NCBI GenBank assembly: GCA_018645535.1 | Contig: JABGWN010000271.1 | Span: 1-12,218 of the forward strand | From: Methanobacteriota archaeon | GTDB lineage: Archaea > Thermoplasmatota > Poseidoniia > Poseidoniales > Poseidoniaceae | Direction: 5' to 3' | DNA: 12,218 bases | In this document: in pieces, positions 6,588-12,218 of the stretch | How positions within the stretch are numbered: position 1 is the stretch's first letter | Layout: the number at the start of each line of letters is the position of its first letter | Program-made: the position numbers and the translations under genes | Notes under the pieces: model-generated | The model's input: the letters and a program-made list of their open reading frames with translations, nothing else | Told to the model about the DNA's origin: nothing | Database searches by the model: none

Positions 6588-9101
6588 ATGATTGCCAAAC
6601 CTGGGGTACAGGAAAAAATCCTGTTGCATCTGCTTGATTATGCAGATTTCAAAGAGAAAGTGGAAGTTCCATTTTCTCTGTCCCAAATGGGAATCGCTAA
6701 CGCAGTTGCAATTGCCCGTTCGAATGTACCTCGTGCAATATCTGGACTAAGGGATCAAGGTCTACTCGTTGAACGGCAAGCACACGTTCATGGTGTAAGC
6801 CGTAAACGAAAAGCCTACTTTTTAACAGACTCTGGAATTATTGCTGCCGAGGATACTTGGGAACGACTTCGTCATTTCCAATTCCGCTGTATTGGTCCCG
6901 ATGGTGACGCATTGACAACAACACTCGGATCTTCTCATGAAGTACTACCATTTACTATGAGGCCCGTCGATATCATTCGATATCTTGACGATAATTTGAT
7001 TCTCGATGTCCGTCCCCTCACAGAAGATTTGATTGAGAGAGATTTATCGAAACAGGTTGAAAAACAACTGGTAACGTCCCTTGGTGATCTTCCAAGATTA
7101 CGTCATTTCTATGGGCGTGAAAAAGAACTGGATAACATGGTTAATTTACTTGAAGCAAGGGCTACAACGCTTCTCGTACCAGGTATTGCAGGTATTGGAA
7201 AGACAACGATTGCTGCTAAATTGATTGAACGATTTATGCATCGAAGGAATCTTTTGTATCATCGATGCCAAGATTGGGAAGGTTCTCGAGCCATGTTCGA
7301 AGCAATTGCTGATTGGTTACTCAACATAGGAGATTCATCATTTTCGGATTATCTTGCTGCAACACCGGTGCCAAAGCCTGATGATGCAGCACGAATTTTA
7401 GTAGACTCCTTGGAAAATACTCTTACACTCATCGTAATCGATGATTTCCACAAAGTCTCAGATCCGATATTATTCCAAACCATTCAATCGATGACCCTTG
7501 GTTTATTGGGAAGTGAAGAATCAATTGGGTTGGTAATTTTCTCTCGTTCATTTAAGCCAGTTGTTCCGACAAAGGACGCTGAGGGTAGAATTACGAGTCT
7601 TGTCTTACCACTCGATGGTCTGGATTCAGATTCAGCACGTCACATACTCTCAGGATTCGATGACCTATCTACTGAACAATGGCTCCACATCCACGGCTTA
7701 TCCAGAGGTCATCCACTGGTTCTGGAATTAATTAACAGAGGTGCTTCGGCAGGGGCATTCCACGATACCCTCGAACACTATGTCACAAAGGAAATTTTCT
7801 CTAAACTTACTGCGGAACAAAAACGAGTACTGACAGTTCTCTCAATCTTTAGGGAATCAGTCACACTTGAAGCATTACTTGCTCACGAACTCGATGTTGA
7901 TGTATTGGGCAGTTTAGTTGAACAAGGATTGGCTAGACAAGTTGACACAGATGTATTCGACGTGCACGACTTAATTCGAGAGTTTTTGTTACAGAGTCTC
8001 GATGAACCCACCAAGAAGGAAGTTCACAACAGTTGTGCAGCATATTATGCGAAACAAGCAAAAAGTTCGGAAGCGACATTGGAACAGATTTACCATGAAC
8101 TTGCATCTGATCACCAACAAGAAGCCATTTCCAAGATTGTCGAGTTTGGTCGCGACATTGTTTCCCAAGGCCATCTTGAACTTCTGAACCTTATTGAGGA
8201 TGTCAATACTGACGGCCTCAAACCGAAGACACTTGCTCCTATGCTCCAACTTCAAGGGGATATTTTACTCATGCTCGGCAGATTTGAACAAGCTACTGCA
8301 ATTTTTGAACATGCAAGTTCAGCATCGCAATCTGCAGGTTCTGAAGTTATCTTTTCTGAAATTCTTGGCTCCCAAGCTGACATCGCAATGAAACAAGGAA
8401 TGACTGATTCAGCACTGGAATCTCACAAGCAAGCACTCGAAGTTCAGGTTAAACTAGGCGATTCAAAAGGTGCAGCAAGAACCTACAATAACATGGGTTA
8501 TTTGTACCGAAGAAAGAATGACAAATCCAAAGCCTTAGCAGCATATTCAGAAGTTGAAGCAATCCTTTCGAATGATGAATCCTTACTCGGCGCTCAGATT
8601 ATTCTCGGTAGAGCTCTGCTTGACCTTGGCGAGGTTGAGAGGGCAAGAAAACATGCATTCGAAGTTTTCGAGCGAACGGACGCGGGTGAAGATATTCTCC
8701 TACACGCTCGAGCTCAAGCATTGTTAGGTCGATATCATGCTAAAATGAACGATTCAGAAACTTCTCTGCATCATTATTCAGAATCATTGAACGTAATGTC
8801 CGATGCTGGAGATCCTGTTTCCTTGGTCGAAATCACCATACTGCTTGGAGAAGTTCTCGAGGACAGTGGGCGTAGTGAAGATGCTTTAGAGCGATATCGT
8901 GAAGCACTCATCATCGCAGAAGCAAATGACTTGAGAATGCAAATAGGAGAATTACTCTCCAAACTTGGTGGCGTTGCTCCAGATCGACAACGAAGAATGG
9001 AATATCTACAACGAGCACTCGCAGTGTTCCGTGAATTGGGAGCAAGAACTCGAATGCGAGAAGTGCAAGCTCAAGTCCACGCTGCAGTCATGGGCCGTTA
9101 G
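6588..9101 (+). CDS. Winged-helix / STAND NTPase (NB-ARC-like) / TPR signal-transduction regulator
   Basis: From ATG 6588 the protein has 837 residues; a GTG at 6579 would add three. Residues about 10-95 form a MarR-like winged helix (a recognition helix around SNVPRAISGLRDQGLL and a basic wing, VSRKRKAYFLTDSG), so DNA binding is likely. FYGREKELD (about 174-182) opens a STAND NTPase module. Walker A is GIAGIGKTT (199-207, K205), Walker B is LIVIDD (281-286), a sensor-like IFSRS follows at 317-321, and RGHPL (373-377) corresponds to the NB-ARC GxP motif. A second winged helix (about 405-472) ends in VHDLIREFL, matching the MHD-type motif that contacts the nucleotide. Residues about 490-830 are TPR-like helical repeats (for example GAARTYNNMGYLYRRKND). 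STAND proteins act as ligand-triggered ATP switches. Being cytosolic and 16 bp after the surface protein gene, it may respond to that system or regulate it. An immune STAND role is less likely because the N-terminus is DNA-binding, not a toxic effector. Confidence 0.9.
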   Translation: MIAKPGVQEKILLHLLDYADFKEKVEVPFSLSQMGIANAVAIARSNVPRAISGLRDQGLLVERQAHVHGVSRKRKAYFLTDSGIIAAEDTWERLRHFQFRCIGPDGDALTTTLGSSHEVLPFTMRPVDIIRYLDDNLILDVRPLTEDLIERDLSKQVEKQLVTSLGDLPRLRHFYGREKELDNMVNLLEARATTLLVPGIAGIGKTTIAAKLIERFMHRRNLLYHRCQDWEGSRAMFEAIADWLLNIGDSSFSDYLAATPVPKPDDAARILVDSLENTLTLIVIDDFHKVSDPILFQTIQSMTLGLLGSEESIGLVIFSRSFKPVVPTKDAEGRITSLVLPLDGLDSDSARHILSGFDDLSTEQWLHIHGLSRGHPLVLELINRGASAGAFHDTLEHYVTKEIFSKLTAEQKRVLTVLSIFRESVTLEALLAHELDVDVLGSLVEQGLARQVDTDVFDVHDLIREFLLQSLDEPTKKEVHNSCAAYYAKQAKSSEATLEQIYHELASDHQQEAISKIVEFGRDIVSQGHLELLNLIEDVNTDGLKPKTLAPMLQLQGDILLMLGRFEQATAIFEHASSASQSAGSEVIFSEILGSQADIAMKQGMTDSALESHKQALEVQVKLGDSKGAARTYNNMGYLYRRKNDKSKALAAYSEVEAILSNDESLLGAQIILGRALLDLGEVERARKHAFEVFERTDAGEDILLHARAQALLGRYHAKMNDSETSLHHYSESLNVMSDAGDPVSLVEITILLGEVLEDSGRSEDALERYREALIIAEANDLRMQIGELLSKLGGVAPDRQRRMEYLQRALAVFRELGARTRMREVQAQVHAAVMGR

Positions 9102-9568
9102 AACATTGGCCGATCGAGTTTCAATGTGATCTCACCTTCATAGTGGACCACCCAAATGTACTCTACGCCTGCGAGTTCGACCATTCCTGTGTGTGGTGCT
9201 CCTCCTGTTCCTGAGAGTGATCGTTCCGTGTCGAGTTCTCCTCCACCATCATACAAAATCAACTCCGTATCAGTTAATTCGAGAGTAAATTGGGATTCAT
9301 CTGCTTCAGTCGCTCTCCAGTAGACTCTCTCTGCATACGATGTGTTGTCAATACGACTTGCTGCATCTGTACGCTCAATTGCTGCAGCTAAGTCATTCAT
9401 ATTTGCGTCAATTGCTTCCTCATTCCATCGCTCACGAGTTGCCGTTTCGATATCATAAATCCAAAGACTAAACATTGTAAGGAGCAATACTCCAAGTAAA
9501 AATGTAAAGACATAGCCAAGTTCCGTTGCTGCTGCTTCAGTTCTACGCTGAATTTGTGATTGTCTCAA
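9098..9568 (-). CDS. Small pilin-like membrane protein (DUF7266-like)
   Basis: A 156-residue protein that starts at TTG (complement of 9566-9568). The basic N-terminus (RQSQIQRRTEAAATELGY) leads directly into a hydrophobic helix (about 17-38). The rest is predicted extracytoplasmic: a helical stretch (about 45-70, NDLAAAIERTDAASR) followed by beta-rich sequence (FTLELTDTELILY, EYIWVVHYEGEITLKL). This layout matches short archaeal pilin-like proteins such as haloarchaeal DUF7266, recalled from general form and not searched. The TTG start is backed by an 8-base Shine-Dalgarno match and by overlap with the upstream stop; the next Met (residue 32) is inside the helix. It is the last gene of the minus-strand operon, and its TAA overlaps the TAG of the convergent regulator gene. 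A likely role is a minor subunit of a type IV pilus-like or Tad-like surface structure. Confidence 0.75.
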   Translation of the reverse strand: MRQSQIQRRTEAAATELGYVFTFLLGVLLLTMFSLWIYDIETATRERWNEEAIDANMNDLAAAIERTDAASRIDNTSYAERVYWRATEADESQFTLELTDTELILYDGGGELDTERSLSGTGGAPHTGMVELAGVEYIWVVHYEGEITLKLDRPMF

Positions 9569-11754
9569 GCAATCACCTCTGAGACATAAGCATCCAGCGA
9601 GGATATTTGTAATGAAAATTGGATCGGTTCTCCTGCTGTGTGCCAGATTGCTTCTGAGGTGCCATATCCTGGGTCGGGAACCCAGCCAACATAATCGGTC
9701 AGTAGGTCAAGTCTACCAGGATAAATTGTCCAATCAAGGCTTGATTCGAGTCCATCTGTGGAAGCTAAAGCAATCGCTTCACCGTAGGGTTCAGCCCATC
9801 CTCTTCGGACTTCGTAAGCGATATCACTTGCAAGACTGGTTCTTTTGGAGAGGGTCACTTCCATCAATAAATTTCCCCCTCCGACTGATGAGTCGGATGT
9901 TGGGTGTAGGGATGGAATTGTAGCAGCAAACCTAGGGCCAGGGCCCCCACGATCAGAGGGAGATACAATCACAGTAGGATTGAATTCCGGATGATTTGTT
10001 ACCACGGCTCCTCCAGTCATCGCCACCTCCATCCCAGTTACGGATGAATCAAATGCGTAGGTGAAACGAGAAATCTGCATAATCCATGCACTGCCAATTG
10101 GGGTGTATGGTTCTTCAACAACCATTCCATACATTTGCATGTGGACGCTTGCAGGATAGGTTCCTGCTTGCCATGCTGTTTGCATATCGATGATACTCCG
10201 CCCACCCATGCTTTCCCATGGCATTTTCAAATCGACCCAGCCCGAGGCTGTAACGCTAACATCAACACATCTTCTTTCACCATCATTCATGGCTTGCATG
10301 AGCCCGATTGTACCATTTACGGCAGTTGCGTACATCCCGTAACCTTCCGTTGTATTGAGATATACATGTTCATCTTCAAGAGGTATTCCAATCGTGCTTC
10401 CTTGATTCAGAATAGTATTGTTGGAAACCTGGTTGGATGCGTTAAAGAGGGTCTGTTGTCCATTTGACCTTAGTTCAAGATTGAGTGTCTGCGCTGTACT
10501 GATGTGAAATTCTTTTCCTGATTCCATGCCAGTATCAACCGCTCCAATCTGGAAGACTCCATTTGCTTCGGAATGACTTTGCCATTGGATTCCTACAGGG
10601 AAATCAGAATTTATTGTTGCGGCTCCTGTAATCCCTGATGGAGGCCATTGGACTCGGTCGGAACTCATGGCTGCAAGCGTGATGCCGTTTCCTCTCCATG
10701 TAGCAGTAGCAGACACAGCATTTGGATTTGTAAGGACAATGTAACCTTCTTGCGATGGCGGTATGAATGAGGTCCCGTGGAGCGTACCAGTATTACTCTT
10801 CCACGCAGTTGCTCCTTCTAATGTGTCCAAGGAGAGCATTAATTGGGCATCTGCCGTTGTTGTGAGGTGAAGGACTTGAGCGCTATCCAGTGTCAAAGAT
10901 TTTGACCACGACGTTTCGACGTTGAGTAACTCAGATGGTACTGCAACTTCTGTGAATGAACCGAATTTACCATTTCCGTTAATCATTATGAGATCATCAG
11001 ATACGATATTTAGTTTTACAGTGCCTTGTGGCAGAGGAAGGGCCCAAGAACGACCTTTTCCGTTCGCACTCGCATCACTTGCTTGAATCTCAGATGAACC
11101 TGTTCCATTGTTCATCCAATAAACTTCAAGTTCCTGAGTTGATTCAATCTTGTAGTCTCCACCATTGAGATCCCATTGGGCTATATCATCAACAAATAAT
11201 TTCGCTGTTTCAACAAGAACTTGGCTTTGAAGTAAATCTATCTCAATCGGGCCAAGGGGGAAACTAAGCCCTGGTTTAGTTGTGAGTATCACCGAGTTTG
11301 CCCATGTTGGTGCCGTGTAGTGGAAAGGTCGGTCGGGACCGAGACGCATATCTGAGAAACAGACTGAACTAGTCATAGACTCAGAATGGCGCAATTGCAG
11401 TTCATCATCAAAGTCAATCACGTCTCTAATTCGAAAGGAATGTTCGTCCTCCCAAGTCGAAGAATACCACATTCCGCTACGTATCGCATCCCATTCAAGG
11501 GACCCATCTACTGGAACAAATTCTTGCGTCACCATGTCTCCTGGCATACCCTGCTCTGCAAGGTTTGTTGTCTGTTGATTGAATTGTGTCATTTGAGCAG
11601 CCATATCATGACGTTCGACACTACCTTCTAATTCTTCTATGACAGGTATCATTGTAACCATCATGATGCTGATGATTGAAAGCACTCCTCCGAACAACAG
11701 AACTGTAGCGATTGCAGCAGAGACTGCTTCTTCATTGCGCTGGAGTTCGTTCAT
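9565..11754 (-). CDS. Large pilin-like surface protein (DUF7289-like N-terminus)
   Basis: A 729-residue protein. The N-terminus MNELQRNEEAVSAAIATVLL and the following hydrophobic helix (about 10-37) closely resemble the archaeal type IV pilin leader (Pilin_N/DUF7289 style: charged residues, then AVSxxI and a hydrophobic stretch). A prepilin-peptidase cut near EEA/VS is possible, though the usual K/R-G pattern is absent. After the helix comes VERHDMAAQMTQFNQQTTNLA, a helical continuation, then GSLEWDAIRSG and a long beta-rich extracellular region with no second membrane segment. Ordinary pilins are 100-250 residues, so roughly 500 residues here are an extra exposed domain of unknown function. 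Only two cysteines are present (132, 496). The ATG overlaps the upstream stop (ATGA, 11751-11754), with GGTGA four bases upstream. Its own stop overlaps the next start (TTGA). It could be a tip or adhesive pseudopilin or an anchored surface protein. Confidence 0.78.
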   Translation of the reverse strand: MNELQRNEEAVSAAIATVLLFGGVLSIISIMMVTMIPVIEELEGSVERHDMAAQMTQFNQQTTNLAEQGMPGDMVTQEFVPVDGSLEWDAIRSGMWYSSTWEDEHSFRIRDVIDFDDELQLRHSESMTSSVCFSDMRLGPDRPFHYTAPTWANSVILTTKPGLSFPLGPIEIDLLQSQVLVETAKLFVDDIAQWDLNGGDYKIESTQELEVYWMNNGTGSSEIQASDASANGKGRSWALPLPQGTVKLNIVSDDLIMINGNGKFGSFTEVAVPSELLNVETSWSKSLTLDSAQVLHLTTTADAQLMLSLDTLEGATAWKSNTGTLHGTSFIPPSQEGYIVLTNPNAVSATATWRGNGITLAAMSSDRVQWPPSGITGAATINSDFPVGIQWQSHSEANGVFQIGAVDTGMESGKEFHISTAQTLNLELRSNGQQTLFNASNQVSNNTILNQGSTIGIPLEDEHVYLNTTEGYGMYATAVNGTIGLMQAMNDGERRCVDVSVTASGWVDLKMPWESMGGRSIIDMQTAWQAGTYPASVHMQMYGMVVEEPYTPIGSAWIMQISRFTYAFDSSVTGMEVAMTGGAVVTNHPEFNPTVIVSPSDRGGPGPRFAATIPSLHPTSDSSVGGGNLLMEVTLSKRTSLASDIAYEVRRGWAEPYGEAIALASTDGLESSLDWTIYPGRLDLLTDYVGWVPDPGYGTSEAIWHTAGEPIQFSLQISSLDAYVSEVIA
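9572..9579 (-). promoter_or_regulatory. Strong Shine-Dalgarno site inside the end of the upstream gene, fixing a TTG start
   Basis: On the minus strand GAGGTGAT is fully complementary to the canonical archaeal 16S 3' end (AUCACCUC), with GAGG seven bases before the TTG. It lies within the last codons (E-V-I-A) of the 729-residue gene, so translation of the two genes is probably coupled. Confidence 0.75.
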
Positions 11755-12218
11755 CCGTTCACCACCATTCGACGAACGTCTATTTCCAATGAAAGTGCTA
11801 AGTCTTGAGTTTCTACAGTGAATCCATCGATCCCACTCGCTCTCTGATAGGGTGAGATTCCAATGAATTCATCAAGCGTACCTGATGCTCTGTTAAGCGT
11901 GTAATCTGTTAGCCAAATTTCATGATATTGTGGGTCTACAATCGAATGAAGTGTATTCTTAACCATCACTCTCAGATTGTAAGCTTCACCTGTGAAAAGT
12001 TGTATTGGGCCCAAGGATTCTACTTTGAATCCAACATTGGGCCCGTTCCCTAACGATTCACTGAGTTGAACATCTGTAAGGACAAGGGAAAGTCGCGTGG
12101 TTCCATCAACAAGCGTGTCAAGTCTAAGACGAGGCGCTTTTTCTATCTCGAATGATGTGCTTGGATCCTTTGAGATCCGGGCATCATTAATCAAAACAAT
12201 TTGATTGAGTCCACCATC
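11751..12218 (-). CDS. Beta-rich protein of the pilin-like operon (C-terminal part; start outside window)
   Basis: The frame is open to the window edge: eight further codons (DGGLNQIV) lie upstream of the in-frame TTG at 12192-12194, with no stop. I therefore read this as the last 155 residues of a longer protein. The visible part has no membrane helix and no cysteines. It is beta-rich with a regular strand pattern, for example TTRLSLVLTDVQLSESLGNG and NLRVMVKNTLHSIV. I do not recognise a family with certainty. The alternation of strands after a missing N-terminus, and its place directly before two pilin-like genes with an ATGA overlap, suggest another pilin-like component (DUF7288/7289 style). 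An internal start at TTG 12194 cannot be ruled out but would leave an export-less fragment. Confidence 0.65.
   Translation of the reverse strand, partial: DGGLNQIVLINDARISKDPSTSFEIEKAPRLRLDTLVDGTTRLSLVLTDVQLSESLGNGPNVGFKVESLGPIQLFTGEAYNLRVMVKNTLHSIVDPQYHEIWLTDYTLNRASGTLDEFIGISPYQRASGIDGFTVETQDLALSLEIDVRRMVVNG
11759..11766 (-). promoter_or_regulatory. Shine-Dalgarno site of the large pilin-like gene
   Basis: GGTGGTGA lies on the minus strand, its GGTGA ending four bases before the ATG at 11754. It sits inside the end of the upstream gene, consistent with coupled translation. Confidence 0.5.

Noticed and set aside
6588..9101. Interpretation of the STAND protein as an antiviral (Avs-like) defence protein.
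   Set aside because: Avs proteins carry an N-terminal nuclease or other effector; here the N-terminus is a winged helix, no defence genes are nearby, and a regulatory role fits better.
9612..10467. Two plus-strand open frames (103 and 110 codons) opposite the large pilin-like gene.
   Set aside because: Their composition is typical of antisense shadows (many Cys, His and Arg) and the minus-strand frame is clearly the coding one.
12192..12194. TTG as the start of the first gene of the minus-strand operon.
   Set aside because: The frame continues to the window edge and no export signal follows the TTG, so a start outside the window is more likely.

Overview
The window looks archaeal and most likely comes from a marine euryarchaeon, with Candidatus Poseidoniales (Marine Group II) or a related Thermoplasmata-like lineage as my best guess. 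Reasons: moderately AT-rich coding sequence; Shine-Dalgarno sites of the GGAGG/GAGGTGA type; large secreted Ig-like and beta-helix proteins held by one C-terminal membrane segment; a winged-helix/STAND-NTPase/TPR regulator of a type common in these archaea; and pilin-like proteins whose N-terminus (NEEAVSAAIATVLLFGG) resembles the archaeal type IV pilin leader. No rRNA or other taxonomic marker is present, so the lineage is inferred from gene style. No tRNA, rRNA, CRISPR array, transposase or integrase was seen.

Plus-strand half (1-9101): (1) the 3' part of a surface protein with NEW3/CARDB-like beta-sandwich domains and a C-terminal anchor; (2) a membrane-tethered subtilisin-like protease with all catalytic residues but a divergent serine motif and no room for a propeptide; (3) a 178-bp AT-rich intergenic region with five co-oriented TGATA motifs, a short dyad and a T-rich stretch; (4) a 1446-residue exported protein made of a parallel beta-helix, a calcium-site-like motif, several Ig/cadherin-like domains, one membrane segment and a cytoplasmic tryptophan-rich tail; (5) 16 bp downstream, a cytosolic winged-helix/NB-ARC/TPR protein. 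Genes 4 and 5 are almost certainly co-transcribed, which suggests, without proving, a surface receptor or adhesin paired with an intracellular ATP-dependent regulator.

Minus-strand half (12218 down to 9098): three genes in a tight operon, joined by ATGA and TTGA stop/start overlaps. Read 5' to 3' they are a protein with its N-terminus outside the window, a 729-residue protein with a pilin-like N-terminal hydrophobic helix, and a 156-residue pilin-like protein starting at TTG. They resemble the accessory pilin-like proteins (DUF7289/DUF7266 style in haloarchaea) found near archaeal type IV pilus/Tad-type secretion genes; no secretion ATPase or membrane platform gene is visible here. This operon converges on the regulator gene, and the two stop codons overlap (9098-9101).

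Overall the window is a cell-surface region: anchored surface proteins, an anchored protease able to act outside the membrane, a large receptor-like protein with a likely intracellular partner, and pilin-like parts.
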